Part shown: positions 1 through 10,061 of the stretch, piece after piece | Position numbering within the stretch: the first letter of the stretch is position 1 | How the letters are laid out: the number at the start of each line of letters is the position of its first letter | From: Leadbetterella byssophila DSM 17132 | GTDB lineage: Bacteria; Bacteroidota; Bacteroidia; Cytophagales; Spirosomataceae | DNA: 64,000 nt | Reading direction: 5' to 3' | Assembly (NCBI RefSeq): GCF_000166395.1 | Contig: NC_014655.1 | Span: 124,001-188,000, forward strand | Translations under genes and position numbers: made by a program | Notes under the pieces: model-generated | The model's database searches: none | The model's input: the letters and a program-made list of their open reading frames with translations, nothing else | Told to the model about the DNA's origin: nothing

Positions 1-176
1 TTTTTCCAATCGTATTGAAAGAAGGGTAGCTTAGTAGGAAGGCAAGCTGCGCATAAATGTCTCAGGGAAGAGCTGATGCCAAAGGCTTTGTTGCCAATTA
101 GCAGTAAGGCGGGAACTGTAAGTCCTATGAGGGGACCTGCTACGTACCATGGCCAGGGTTGGGTTAGAATTTTCAT
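1..176 (-). CDS. YeeE/YedE family transporter, partial
   Basis: This is the N-terminal part of a membrane protein of the YeeE/YedE (DUF395) family, which is linked to uptake of sulfur compounds such as thiosulfate. The reading frame starts with an ATG on the minus strand and runs off the window edge, giving about 58 residues. It contains [13 protein letters not shown] followed by a hydrophobic segment and then FGISSSLRH and a CAAC-type motif, all typical of the first part of this family. It lies downstream of the M61 peptidase gene on the same strand. The identification rests on motif recall, and the substrate is inferred from the family only. Confidence 0.8.
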   Translation of the reverse strand, partial: MKILTQPWPWYVAGPLIGLTVPALLLIGNKAFGISSSLRHLCAACLPTKLPFFQYDWK

Positions 177-183
177 GTCTAGT

Positions 184-206
184 CACATTTTTAGTGTAAA
201 AATGTG
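184..206. repeat. Perfect inverted repeat, 10 bp arms
   Basis: The arms CACATTTTTA and TAAAAATGTG flank a 3 nt loop, between the peptidase stop and the YeeE start. There is no T-tract on the minus strand, so it may be an mRNA hairpin or a weak terminator. Confidence 0.5.
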
Positions 207-243
207 CATTCTTAACCAATAGTTTATGTAGCAGGTCTATAAA

Positions 244-1707
244 TTATCTGAATAAGTCTTGGTAAATCTTCTTTTGTAGGGCAGTTTGATCCTTTCTAAG
301 TGTCATTTGGTAATTCTCATCAAGATCTATGCCTATCATTCTGAAATAATGGGCGTAATCTAACTCTTTGGTGGAATACACATATTGGAAAATGTCATCT
401 AAAGGCGTACCCGCATATTTTTCGCAGATTTTTATGAATTCTGCATCAGTATATCCACGATTTCCTTTCTTATAGATTTCGTGATATAGATACCTCATGA
501 CATCGTCCAGGCTCCTAGTGTTTTGAGTTGCCGTCCGAATGCGGATGTCTAATAACATCCCTACCAAAGGACCCTTTTCATAGTATGAAATAGTTTCTCC
601 TTTTTTACCAAATGGACCATCTTCCCAAGTTTTTGCCGAAGATTCAGCAAGAGTCTGTTTCAAACGTCCTGGATTCTTTTGGAAGTTTGCTATAGAGGCA
701 CTCCAGGCTTTTTTCATTTCCTCTGCGCTAAGAAGTCCTGCTCTGTTCATAATGATGTTCTCATAATAAGCAGTTAAGCCTTCTGCCACCCAAAGCATAT
801 TGGTACGGTTAGGTTGGCTGTAGTCAAATGGACCCAGTTCAATAGGTCGGATTCTTTTAGCGTTGAAATGATGGAAATACTCATGCGTTAGAAAGCTCAA
901 GGTTCTCGTTCTGCCTGGACCTTCAAGTTCTTGTCCTGTAAACGCAACAGCCGTAGAGTTTAATTGTTCAATTCCTCCGTTTCCTGGACCTAAGCCTATA
1001 AAGGTGTAATGTTCGTAGGGAATGTCTCCTATTAATTCGATGGCAGTTGATATGATCTTTTTTAGATCATTCATTAATCTCAGCCCATCAAATGTACCCA
1101 TAGCATAACCTAGAAATCTATGCTTTTTGCCACCTATTTCAAAAGGAGGAAGTTCCTTCAATTCTCCAATTAAAAGAGGGCTGTCATATAGTATATCTAC
1201 ATCTTTAGCGTAATAGGTATAAGCTTTTAAGGAATCTAGTCCCGTAGCTACTTTTGTCCACTCGGAGGGTGCATGAATATGAATTTGAGCAGGAGTATCC
1301 TTTTCATTTTTTCGGTGTAAGAAGAGGGCCGAAGGCTTCAAAAAGGCTCTTTCTTTGTCTATAAAAGCGGTTCCCACAAAGTTTCTTTCAGCTCGTACTT
1401 TATATTTTACTTTGAGCTCTTTTGTATTAGAGGTATATATTCTCCAGGTATTATGCCCAAACTTAATCCATCTCAGTGTGTCCCCGTATTCATTGTAGGC
1501 ATGAAAATCATGGAAATTCTTCCCAAAATCCATTACCTGGTAATAGCCTGGTGACCAGGCGGGTATTTCTAAGTCCAAGTATGGCTCAGTAGGAGCTGAA
1601 GTAGTTAGGGTAAGATCATATTGGTAAGAACGCAAATCTACCTCAAAATTGAGTTCTTGGGCTTGAAGTCCTCCTCCTAGGAATAAAAGGGTGATTAGTT
1701 TCTTCAT
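244..1707 (-). CDS. M61 family metallopeptidase (glycyl aminopeptidase-like)
   Basis: This is a secreted zinc peptidase of family M61. The N-terminus has a signal peptide (residues 1 to about 16, ending in QAQ). The zinc site is HEYFH at residues 275-279, with the third ligand probably E309 in WVAEG. The N-terminal half (about 20-180) matches the beta-rich M61 N domain. At 487 residues it is shorter than many M61 proteins and seems to lack the C-terminal PDZ domain. It lies just after a terminator that follows susD, so it is probably transcribed separately or by read-through from the susCD operon. Substrates are unknown. Confidence 0.88.
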   Translation of the reverse strand: MKKLITLLFLGGGLQAQELNFEVDLRSYQYDLTLTTSAPTEPYLDLEIPAWSPGYYQVMDFGKNFHDFHAYNEYGDTLRWIKFGHNTWRIYTSNTKELKVKYKVRAERNFVGTAFIDKERAFLKPSALFLHRKNEKDTPAQIHIHAPSEWTKVATGLDSLKAYTYYAKDVDILYDSPLLIGELKELPPFEIGGKKHRFLGYAMGTFDGLRLMNDLKKIISTAIELIGDIPYEHYTFIGLGPGNGGIEQLNSTAVAFTGQELEGPGRTRTLSFLTHEYFHHFNAKRIRPIELGPFDYSQPNRTNMLWVAEGLTAYYENIIMNRAGLLSAEEMKKAWSASIANFQKNPGRLKQTLAESSAKTWEDGPFGKKGETISYYEKGPLVGMLLDIRIRTATQNTRSLDDVMRYLYHEIYKKGNRGYTDAEFIKICEKYAGTPLDDIFQYVYSTKELDYAHYFRMIGIDLDENYQMTLRKDQTALQKKIYQDLFR

Positions 1708-1719
1708 AAAGCAAAAAGA

Positions 1720-1739
1720 GCCGGGTAAAATTACCCGGC
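1720..1739 (-). terminator. Intrinsic terminator after susD
   Basis: The inverted repeat GCCGGGTAA / TTACCCGGC is followed on the minus strand by TCTTTTTG. It lies 28 nt after the susD stop and just before the peptidase start. Confidence 0.75.
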
Positions 1740-1767
1740 CTTTAGTTATTTGTGAAATATAATGTTC

Positions 1768-3363
1768 TTAATAGCCCGCATTCTGCTTTAAGTTCGGGTT
1801 CTTGTTCAATTCCCCGTTAGGAATTGGGAAGATAATCCGAGTGTTTGCTTGAGGATGTGGGTTATGGTTAAACCATGATTTGGTTTGGTAAACTCCAAAA
1901 CGGATCAGGTCTTGTCTACGGTGAGCTTCAGCTGCGAATTCCCAGCCTAACTCGTCTAAGAAACGACCGTACTTGATATCAGCTCCACCGTTTTTCACAG
2001 CTACACTTCCATCTTTTTCTTGCCATCCGTACTGATATGCACTACCCTGAAGTAGTTCTGCACCGCTTACAGTAGCTTTTGCCGGATTAGATTTGAAAGC
2101 TCTCTGTCTAACTTGTGTTACTAATTGTGCTGCTGCATCTGCATCTCCTTTTCTTAGAAGCGCTTCAGCTTTCATCATTAACACGTCAGCATAACGGAAC
2201 ATCGGGTAGTCATTGTCCAAGTTGTTAGTAGCACCTTGTTTGATCTTGTATTTACCGATTCTGTAGCCACTATTACTTGGAGCTACTGTACCGTCTCCAC
2301 CTATACCTGGAACTTCCTTCACATAGTTGATAACCATTTCACCGGTTGTAGCACTGTATTGAGGTCCCATGATCCAAGAATCGGCCAAACGACCGTCTTC
2401 TTTGTCATACGTATCAATGAATTGTGGAACTGCACAGTTACCGCCCCATGGACCAGCTGACATTCCGTAAACCAAACGGCTTAAAGGGTCAAGGGTCTTC
2501 ATGTGAATTTGGGAACCTGTACCATAGATTTCATCGTAAGGTACGGCAAAGATGATCTCTTTACTATTGTGGTTCGTATATGTAAATACGTCACTGTAGT
2601 TAGGATCAAGGATGTAATTATTGCTAGCAATGATGTCATTGGTTTCTTTAATTACACCATCCCAGTTAGCAGTACCTGTGTACACTTCAGCATTCAGGTA
2701 GATCTTCGCTAAAAGTGCTTTTGCTGCCCATTTGTTCATTCTACCATAAGTGGCAGATACATCTGAGGAAAGTAGGGGTTCAATTTCAGTGATTTCTTTT
2801 ACGATGAAATCGTATACTTCCTTACGTGTACTTTGCTGCGGTAGGGTTACATCACGGTAGTTGGTTACAATTGGAACGTTACCGTGGTTATCCAATAGAA
2901 GATAGTATGCTAAAGCTCTCGCTGCACGTAATTCCGCAATGGCTGCCTTTGCCGTAGCTTCTGGAAGTGGAATTTCGTTATCTTCTATCTGCGCAATAAC
3001 GCGGTTCGCTCTTGTGATACTCGCGTAGGAGGATTGCCATGTATTCTCAGGCTGCCATTGCTGGGAAGTCCATGCGTGCTGGTGCATCCTTCTGTAAGTA
3101 CCACCGTCATCCCAACCGTTAGGTCTAACTGGTGTAATTATAGCATCTGCCGGCTCTTCTTGTAAGTCAAAGTATCCTTGCCATCCGAACATCAATGAAC
3201 GGAAGGAAGCGTATACCGGAGCCAAGATGTTTGGTAGATCTCTCTCAGTAGGTTTGAATGAGGTAGAAAGTACTTCAGAGTATACCTCTTCATCCAGATT
3301 TGTACAGGAACCACCGCTAATCATTAAGCAGGCAGTTAGTGCATATATTGATATCTTTTTCAT
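1768..3363 (-). CDS. SusD/RagB family outer-membrane nutrient-binding lipoprotein
   Basis: This is the surface glycan-binding partner of the SusC-like transporter immediately upstream. It has a lipoprotein signal ending in GGSC with the lipidated cysteine at residue 20, helical TPR-like segments through residues 90-230, and the C-terminal RagB/SusD motif around RRQDLIRFG. The length of 531 residues is normal. The susC gene ends 26 nt upstream, so the two genes form the usual susC-susD operon. The ligand cannot be read from the sequence, but the neighbouring GH43 enzyme suggests an arabinose- or xylose-containing polysaccharide. Confidence 0.95.
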   Translation of the reverse strand: MKKISIYALTACLMISGGSCTNLDEEVYSEVLSTSFKPTERDLPNILAPVYASFRSLMFGWQGYFDLQEEPADAIITPVRPNGWDDGGTYRRMHQHAWTSQQWQPENTWQSSYASITRANRVIAQIEDNEIPLPEATAKAAIAELRAARALAYYLLLDNHGNVPIVTNYRDVTLPQQSTRKEVYDFIVKEITEIEPLLSSDVSATYGRMNKWAAKALLAKIYLNAEVYTGTANWDGVIKETNDIIASNNYILDPNYSDVFTYTNHNSKEIIFAVPYDEIYGTGSQIHMKTLDPLSRLVYGMSAGPWGGNCAVPQFIDTYDKEDGRLADSWIMGPQYSATTGEMVINYVKEVPGIGGDGTVAPSNSGYRIGKYKIKQGATNNLDNDYPMFRYADVLMMKAEALLRKGDADAAAQLVTQVRQRAFKSNPAKATVSGAELLQGSAYQYGWQEKDGSVAVKNGGADIKYGRFLDELGWEFAAEAHRRQDLIRFGVYQTKSWFNHNPHPQANTRIIFPIPNGELNKNPNLKQNAGY

Positions 3364-3389
3364 TGTCTAATAATCTTTAATTCTTTGCG

Positions 3390-6335
3390 TTAAAATGACA
3401 CATTTAAGCCCAAAGTATAAGTTCTAGTGTTAGGATACTTATCACGGTGGTCAATACCAGGAGCGAAGGTATAATCTCCGGTGTAGCTCACGCCTTCAGG
3501 GTCTATGCCTTTGTAACCTGTGAAGGTGTAAAGGTTAAGTACAGATCCATAAACTCTCAAGTTATTGATGCCCTTGATCACTTTTGGAAGTGTATATCCA
3601 AGTGTGATGTTATCTAACTTCAAGTAGTCTCCTTTCTCAATGTAGTGAGAAACATATACAAGATCATTTTTCAACTCTTTACCGTATACAGGATCATATG
3701 CAGTTTTTAACACATTGTACGCCTTGTTTACAGGGTTTTCATAATACAGACGCTGCATGTTCAAGATATCATGACCAAATGCGCCACGGAAATTCACAGT
3801 TAAGTCAAATCTTTTGTAGTTTAAGTTGTTGTTCCAACCCACATTAAATTTAGGAATACCGTTGCCGTAGAATTGACGATCTTCTGGAGTAGCTTGAGCA
3901 ATAGGAATAATTTCTCCGTTCTTATTTTCTACTAACCATTTGCCATTATCATCAACACCTACGCTTTTTAATACATAGAATTGACCAATAGGACCACCCA
4001 CTTGTACACGGTGCGTGCTTACTTGGATAGGCTCACCGGTATAACCTGCATCAAAATATTCGGTAGTTACGTCAAATTGATCATTTGAAAGGTCAATCAA
4101 CTTGTTTTTGTTAGTTGAGAAGGTCAATGTAGTGTTCCAGCTGAAATCTTTCTTTTGGATGGCAGCGTAGTTCAACATTACTTCTATACCTGAGTTCTTC
4201 ATTGAACCTGCATTCAACATCATGCTAGAGGTTAAGTATGGAGGAACCGGTACAGAGAAGTAATACAATAGGTCATTAACAGTACGAGTATAGAAATCTA
4301 TGGATCCACTTAGTTTGTTTTTGTAGATACCAAAGTCTAAACCTGCGTTCCATTCTGTTTTTTTCTCCCATCTTAAATCAGGGTTGAAGTTACGTGCAGG
4401 GATAAAACCAGGAACCCATTTTCCACCGATAAAGGCACCTTGTCCTGTAGCGAAGTTGTAACTGATTTGAGACTGATATGGAGAGGAGGCAATAGTACCA
4501 GTAACCCCTACACCCGCTCTTAATTTCAATTGAGAGATAGTGTTGGTACCTTTCAAGAATTCTTCGTTAGCAATGTTCCAACCCAATGAGAATGCCGGGA
4601 AAGTACCCCACTGATTATTCTCACCGAAAGTAGATGAACCTTCTCTACGAACAGAAGCCATAACCATATACTTGTTGTCAAATACATAGTTTAAACGAGC
4701 GAAGAAACCGGCCAACTGCCATTTGCTCTTATAGCTAGTCATTGAAGCTAGACCTCTTTGTAGAGCAGTACCCGCTTCTAGCTTGTTGTAAGAGTAAGCG
4801 TCAGTTGGGAAGTCATAGTTATACGCATAGAAGTTCTCAGACGTATTGTCTTGCCAGCTGTATCCTCCTAGTAAAGTGAATCTGTGGTCATTGAACGTTT
4901 TCACGTAGTTACCTGTCAATTCCAATAGATTCTCTGTGTTTGCAGAAGTATAGCGACTAGCCGTTCCATTCATGTTGTTTTTAGTAGTGTTAACATGCTG
5001 GAAAGTTGTAGCAGAACCTGATAAATAGTCACCTTGAACTCTTGAAGCTAATAGTTTGAAGTTCAAGTCTCTCATAGGACGGTATTCCACTGACCCGCTG
5101 AAACGGTTTTCTTTTGTTTTAGCGTCATTAATGGTTTCATGGATGTAACCTAGTGGGTTGTCATACATATAGGCATTGCTTTCTTTCCATGTACCATCAG
5201 CGTTCTTGATAGCATCCGTTGGGTTACGGATCATGGCTTGTCTCCAGGCCCAGCCTCCGGCTCCACCTTGGTTAGAGGTAGTGGTAGTACTGATTAATTG
5301 TAGGTTTGTTTTTACTTTACCATCATACATTTCGTGGTTCAAGTCAGCACGTAGAGCTACTCTCTCTTGACCGGTTTTAAGCATGATACCGTCCCAGTCT
5401 CTGTAGTTCAAAGTACCGGTGAAGTTGGTTTTATAGTTACCACCAAAGAAAGCCAAGTTATGGTTATGGCTAAGTGGGTTTTGTAAAACTTCATCGATCC
5501 AGTTGGTATTGCTACCTAGGTCTTCGTAAGCGTATCCTTGTGAAATTAAGCGTCTGTAATCGCTAGCATCCATCATCTCCGGTTTGCGGTAGATCCTTTG
5601 TTGGTTTACATAAGCGTTATACTCCACAGTAGTTTTGTTCTCGCTGTTTTTGTTTTTACGAGTCGTGATCAAGATCACACCACCCGTAGCGCGAGTACCG
5701 TAGATCGCTGCTGCTGAACCATCTTTCAGAACGTCAATAGATTCGATGTCTTCCGGAGCTACAGTAGTAATACTACCCGGTACACCGTCCACAATCACCA
5801 ATGGGTTTTGAGAACCGTTAATGGAGTTCAAACCACGAAGGTTGATCTGAGTAGTGGCATTTGGATCACCGCTAGGAGTAGTGATTCTAAGACCAGCTAC
5901 CTTACCTTGGATCAATTGTGCCGCATCTCTTACCGTACCTTTTAAGAAGTCTTCTGATTTTACGCTCGATACGGAACTGGTAACATCTCCTTTACGCTGT
6001 GTACCGTAACCTACTACTACTAATTCATCTAAGCTGGCATTTCCTCCCGTTAAGATGATGTCCAAAGTTCTTTGATTCGTTAGGGCGATTTCTTGTTTGT
6101 CATATCCTATAGCGGATACTACCAAAATGGAGTTAGGGCCATACTTCAGAGTGAATTTACCCTCCGCGTCTGTGTATGCTAAGGTACTAGTGTTTTTGAT
6201 ACCTACCATGGCTACCTCGATAGGTTTGCCATCTTGGTCCTTTACTGTACCCGTTAAGGTCAGGTCTTGCGCTAATGCCACCCATGGGAGCGCCATGAAG
6301 AGCAAGAACAGGAAATTGGTTAGCTGTTTCTTCAT
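3390..6335 (-). CDS. SusC/RagA family TonB-linked outer-membrane transporter
   Basis: This is a TonB-dependent beta-barrel that imports oligosaccharides with SusD. In order it has a signal peptide (1-22), a carboxypeptidase-regulatory-like domain (about 25-95), the SusC signature DELVVVGYGTQRKGD (103-117), a plug domain (to about 225) and a long barrel ending in an aromatic residue (NVSF). The 981 residues are near the usual size. It is co-transcribed with susD downstream. The GH43 gene upstream is separated by about 300 bp and a terminator, so this operon probably has its own promoter. Confidence 0.95.
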   Translation of the reverse strand: MKKQLTNFLFLLFMALPWVALAQDLTLTGTVKDQDGKPIEVAMVGIKNTSTLAYTDAEGKFTLKYGPNSILVVSAIGYDKQEIALTNQRTLDIILTGGNASLDELVVVGYGTQRKGDVTSSVSSVKSEDFLKGTVRDAAQLIQGKVAGLRITTPSGDPNATTQINLRGLNSINGSQNPLVIVDGVPGSITTVAPEDIESIDVLKDGSAAAIYGTRATGGVILITTRKNKNSENKTTVEYNAYVNQQRIYRKPEMMDASDYRRLISQGYAYEDLGSNTNWIDEVLQNPLSHNHNLAFFGGNYKTNFTGTLNYRDWDGIMLKTGQERVALRADLNHEMYDGKVKTNLQLISTTTTSNQGGAGGWAWRQAMIRNPTDAIKNADGTWKESNAYMYDNPLGYIHETINDAKTKENRFSGSVEYRPMRDLNFKLLASRVQGDYLSGSATTFQHVNTTKNNMNGTASRYTSANTENLLELTGNYVKTFNDHRFTLLGGYSWQDNTSENFYAYNYDFPTDAYSYNKLEAGTALQRGLASMTSYKSKWQLAGFFARLNYVFDNKYMVMASVRREGSSTFGENNQWGTFPAFSLGWNIANEEFLKGTNTISQLKLRAGVGVTGTIASSPYQSQISYNFATGQGAFIGGKWVPGFIPARNFNPDLRWEKKTEWNAGLDFGIYKNKLSGSIDFYTRTVNDLLYYFSVPVPPYLTSSMMLNAGSMKNSGIEVMLNYAAIQKKDFSWNTTLTFSTNKNKLIDLSNDQFDVTTEYFDAGYTGEPIQVSTHRVQVGGPIGQFYVLKSVGVDDNGKWLVENKNGEIIPIAQATPEDRQFYGNGIPKFNVGWNNNLNYKRFDLTVNFRGAFGHDILNMQRLYYENPVNKAYNVLKTAYDPVYGKELKNDLVYVSHYIEKGDYLKLDNITLGYTLPKVIKGINNLRVYGSVLNLYTFTGYKGIDPEGVSYTGDYTFAPGIDHRDKYPNTRTYTLGLNVSF

Positions 6336-6617
6336 AGTTACGTTATAAAATTTTTTTGGTTATTGGTACGAATGACTCAACGGTTTCTGAGTTTTACGTC
6401 CGACAAATGTCCTTCAATTTGAGTTTTTCTGCTCTGCGCATTTTAACCAATGAATACAATAATTTAACAGTAAATTAATATCCTTTATGAGGGTTAAAAT
6501 GTGAGGTTTAAATCAGAGGAATAGGGGTTAAAATGCTAGGATAGAAATGTTTGATTTTGTAGATGATTTTGCAGTTTTCGTAGAAGAAGGTCAATTTTAG
6601 GAGGATAAAATTCAATT
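6336..6617. other. Intergenic region upstream of susC
   Basis: This AT-rich stretch holds the susC leader and presumably its promoter. A small inverted repeat ACTCA / TGAGT lies about 40 nt upstream of the start codon. I could not fix a convincing TAnnTTTG promoter. Confidence 0.4.
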
Positions 6618-6645
6618 AAGAAGGTGAGTTTATACTCACCTTCTT
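6618..6645 (-). terminator. Hairpin terminator overlapping the GH43 stop codon
   Basis: The 12 bp perfect arms AAGAAGGTGAGT and ACTCACCTTCTT enclose a 4 nt loop. The GH43 stop codon lies inside the stem. The minus-strand tail is AT-rich without a long T run. Confidence 0.65.
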
Positions 6646-9600
6646 TCTGTAATTATTTGGATGTAATCAAATGTACCATAGCCTTTTACATTGTTGTTCG
6701 AAGCATGGAATAGTCCAATTTTTAATTTTTCATTTTTGAGTTCCGGACAGTAGAATGGACTGCCTATAAGATCTTCCCAATTTGTGCCGTCTCTGCTGAT
6801 TCGGAGGTGAAAATATTCATCAGCTTTTTGTATTTGAAGATAAGGATAATAATTCCACCCCAGGCCATTATTCCTTTGTATCCTAGAATCTTGTGTTCCG
6901 AAGGTGCTCATATTCCCGATATTCCATCCCGTGAGTATGGTATTTTGCAAATAGGTGCTAGATCCCTGTACCATGATTCCTGTTTCTGTAGCCGTATTTC
7001 TTTTCTCGGCAGAACCTATAATGTCAGTTAATTTTGCACTAAAGGTGAAGTTTCCTTCTACTTCCTTATAGATATAGGGCCCTTTCTTTCCTACAAAATC
7101 CCAAGAAGAGTTGACAGATCCCAGTTCCATTTGCCCATTTTTTCCTCTGATATAAGCTTCTACATTTTTGTCCCCTTGTGTTCCATCCCAAAACTCAGGT
7201 AAATTCTCTAGGAAATCTTTCTCATCAGGTATGTTAACTTTCTTTTCCTTCTGTATAGAAGGTGGAGGTACATTTAGATATGCACTGACATTTCCTTCTT
7301 CATCGCGTACTTTTACTTGAATGGACTCTGGTAGTTGAGGATAAAGATGATAATTCCTATTTTGCCATTGATCAAAATAGTATTCTAATCCATCTTGTGG
7401 AATGCATTGAACCAGCACCTGATTCCCGGATGTATAGAAAGCTTTACAACCTTCTATTTTAAGTACATTTCCTTGAAGGGCTAAGGGTGGTTTTTGGCCT
7501 GTATATATTCCCCATTGTTGGAAGGCCCATTCAGTGGGCTTGAACGTAGTGATCTTTTGTCCTTTCCAAAGAATTGAGCCATTGCCTTTCAACTGTAAAG
7601 TGCCCCAATTTTCCCCATTTTTAGGATTACAAACGGCTCTTAATTCCGAGTGTGGATTTTGTTTAAGATAGTCCATAGCTTCTGCGGGTATAAAGTCCTG
7701 TCCCACTACAGCCATTTTCCCATCATAATCCTCTACTTCTACAGAAGGGATTTCCATCTGTAGATATCCTCTGTTTTTCCAACCTTGTCGCTTTTTATAG
7801 TCCAGATCCCGGGCGGTGTAGTAATATGGCCAGTCTTTGTCAGATTCTAAAGATGGTATTTCATTTGGTTCAAAGGCTCTGTCATAAATTCTTAACTCGG
7901 CTAGTAGACCGCTAAAACCTTCTGTTCCATTTCTGCCTAAAGTAATGAGAGAGTCCGGTCGTATAAACAGCATTTTATCTGAGGCACTTACTTCCTTTCC
8001 GTCTACATAAACCCTCTGCATGTAGCCGTCAAAGGTTATCGCGATTCTTTGCCATTTGTTCTCCTTTAATGAAGACTTGAAGGATAGATCCGCCCAGCCC
8101 CCGTGTGTTACTGCCCCACTTTGAGCATCATATCCCGCTCCGAAGGTGGCTTTGGTAAGATCCTGTGGACTTCTTGACCAGGTGATTAAAGGTTCGAACC
8201 TTTCAATGGTAGGGTTGAAAATATCATAAATGAGAGTAAAACTGCTGTTGCCCTGAAGGGGAAAGGAAAAATTAGAGGTCCAAAGGTCAGTACCTTGGAA
8301 TTTGATCCCCTTCTTGCCCTCTATAATCTCCACCGCAGCTTGATTTGCAGCGGAGAATTTTCCTCCCATAGCGCCATCATTGGATAGAGATTTCAATTTC
8401 TCTCCCGGAAGCAAGTCTGAGGCACTCAAGTGAACCAATAGGTCTTTATGCTTCCTCACTACAGGTTCCTTTTGAGGACTAGAAGTAGGAAAATCTCCCT
8501 TAATCTTCTCTTTAAAGATTTTTACGTTCCAAATACCTCGCGGCAGTCCAGGTTGTTGCGTTTCTAAGATGGTGATTCTAATATATCGGGCTTGAACTTG
8601 GTTGAAATCTGCCATGGGACTTCCCCAAGTAGTATTTTGGCTTCTATCTGCGAAGGTTTTCCAGGTCTTTTGATCCGTAGAATATTCAATTCTGTATTGA
8701 TAGTAGTAGGTAGCATATTCAAATTGAGTCAAGATAGACTGAATGGTAATGACTTCCCCGAGGTCCACTTGCCACCATGCCTGTTTCATGTTGTCCTTTG
8801 CTCTCCAGAGGGTTCCGTTATCATCGTCAGCGGCATTCGAGGCCTGAAAGTGGAGATTATATTCAGAAGATGCTTTAACCGTCTTCCCTAGGGCGAGGTT
8901 GGTATAAGGAATTTGATTAGGACCAAGCAGTCCTATACCTGAATGTGTAGGTTTTACTTTTTTTATATTTCCTTTTTCGTCAAACTCTAGGAGGTCTGCG
9001 GCCAACTGCCGATGGAAGCCTCCATTGGAGTGGGGGTTATTGTGCCGATGGTAAACTATGTAATACTTTCCTTCATGTTCCTGCACGCTATGATGTCCCG
9101 GCCCGTGGACCGTTCCGTCCTCATTGGTCACTAGAATAGGGTTTTCATCCGGGTATTCATAGGGGCCAAAGGGGCCTGTAGTGCTTTTTAAGTACTGTAC
9201 ACGGTAAGTATGGTCTTCGCATCTTCCTGAAGAATACATGAAATAGTAGATTCCATCTTTCTTGAACATAAATGGAGCTTCGAAGAAATCCTTTGCTACG
9301 GTATTAGGGATCAATTCCACCTTAGAGAAGGTCTTCATGTCCGGGTTTAGTTTACCTACCGCGCAACCGTGCTCAGGGTAAATTCCCCATGTCCCCCAAA
9401 ACATGTATATGGATCCGTCATCATCCGTGAACGTCTGAGCGTCTAAGGTGATCACACCCGGTATCATGTAGTTCGGGATGATGGCTTTGCCACTGTCTAT
9501 GGGTGTCCAGGGACCCACAGGGCTCTCTGATTGCCCTGCAAAGATCTCTACCGGTTGGCTATAATACAGGTAGTATTTCCCATCATATCCTTTGGTGACA

Positions 9601-9848
9601 TCCGGAGCCCAGTACCAGTGTGTATTAGGCCAGTTCATGGGCTGTATGGTCCAGTTGACAAAATCTTTAGAGGTCCATACCTGTGCAGGTCCGCCTCCCC
9701 ATCCTGTACCGTCTGTGGTAGCATATAGGTAGAAGGTGTCACCAATTTTCTTGATGGTAGGATCAGCGAAATACCCAGGTACTAGGGGATTCCTGTTTTG
9801 GGCAAAGCAATTAAAAAAGAGACATGTTAAGAAAAGGATCTTTTTCAT
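6636..9848 (-). CDS. Family 43 glycoside hydrolase with F5/8C and LamG-like domains
   Basis: This is a large secreted enzyme of 1070 residues. After a signal peptide (1-16) the GH43 five-bladed propeller covers about 20-310; D29 in YFADPTI fits the general base, D136 the pKa modulator and E190 in FFEAPF the general acid. A discoidin (F5/8 type C) carbohydrate-binding domain follows (about 320-455), then a LamG-like concanavalin fold (about 475-665), an unassigned middle segment, and a C-terminal beta-sandwich (about 905-1065). GH43 enzymes act on arabinans, xylans or galactans. With the susCD pair it makes a small polysaccharide-utilisation locus. The exact substrate is not determinable here. 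Confidence 0.9.
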   Translation of the reverse strand: MKKILFLTCLFFNCFAQNRNPLVPGYFADPTIKKIGDTFYLYATTDGTGWGGGPAQVWTSKDFVNWTIQPMNWPNTHWYWAPDVTKGYDGKYYLYYSQPVEIFAGQSESPVGPWTPIDSGKAIIPNYMIPGVITLDAQTFTDDDGSIYMFWGTWGIYPEHGCAVGKLNPDMKTFSKVELIPNTVAKDFFEAPFMFKKDGIYYFMYSSGRCEDHTYRVQYLKSTTGPFGPYEYPDENPILVTNEDGTVHGPGHHSVQEHEGKYYIVYHRHNNPHSNGGFHRQLAADLLEFDEKGNIKKVKPTHSGIGLLGPNQIPYTNLALGKTVKASSEYNLHFQASNAADDDNGTLWRAKDNMKQAWWQVDLGEVITIQSILTQFEYATYYYQYRIEYSTDQKTWKTFADRSQNTTWGSPMADFNQVQARYIRITILETQQPGLPRGIWNVKIFKEKIKGDFPTSSPQKEPVVRKHKDLLVHLSASDLLPGEKLKSLSNDGAMGGKFSAANQAAVEIIEGKKGIKFQGTDLWTSNFSFPLQGNSSFTLIYDIFNPTIERFEPLITWSRSPQDLTKATFGAGYDAQSGAVTHGGWADLSFKSSLKENKWQRIAITFDGYMQRVYVDGKEVSASDKMLFIRPDSLITLGRNGTEGFSGLLAELRIYDRAFEPNEIPSLESDKDWPYYYTARDLDYKKRQGWKNRGYLQMEIPSVEVEDYDGKMAVVGQDFIPAEAMDYLKQNPHSELRAVCNPKNGENWGTLQLKGNGSILWKGQKITTFKPTEWAFQQWGIYTGQKPPLALQGNVLKIEGCKAFYTSGNQVLVQCIPQDGLEYYFDQWQNRNYHLYPQLPESIQVKVRDEEGNVSAYLNVPPPSIQKEKKVNIPDEKDFLENLPEFWDGTQGDKNVEAYIRGKNGQMELGSVNSSWDFVGKKGPYIYKEVEGNFTFSAKLTDIIGSAEKRNTATETGIMVQGSSTYLQNTILTGWNIGNMSTFGTQDSRIQRNNGLGWNYYPYLQIQKADEYFHLRISRDGTNWEDLIGSPFYCPELKNEKLKIGLFHASNNNVKGYGTFDYIQIITERR

Positions 9849-10061
9849 AGAATTATTGGCATAAACACCGATTTAAAGACAAGGTGTACAATCCTCAAAA
9901 TTAGCTATAAGACGCCTATACCTGGGTGAATGGATTTTAACAAAAGATCTTTATTTGTTGACCGAATTGGATGGGGCTAAGTTTTAAAAGGTGAGGTCTA
10001 AGCAACTGCCGACGTATGTAAAATACTGGGAAGAACCATAAAAATCCTTCCCATTTTGGAT

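Noticed and set aside
31-219. Frame overlapping the YeeE/YedE start
   Set aside because: It is the out-of-frame shadow of the real transporter gene on the same strand.
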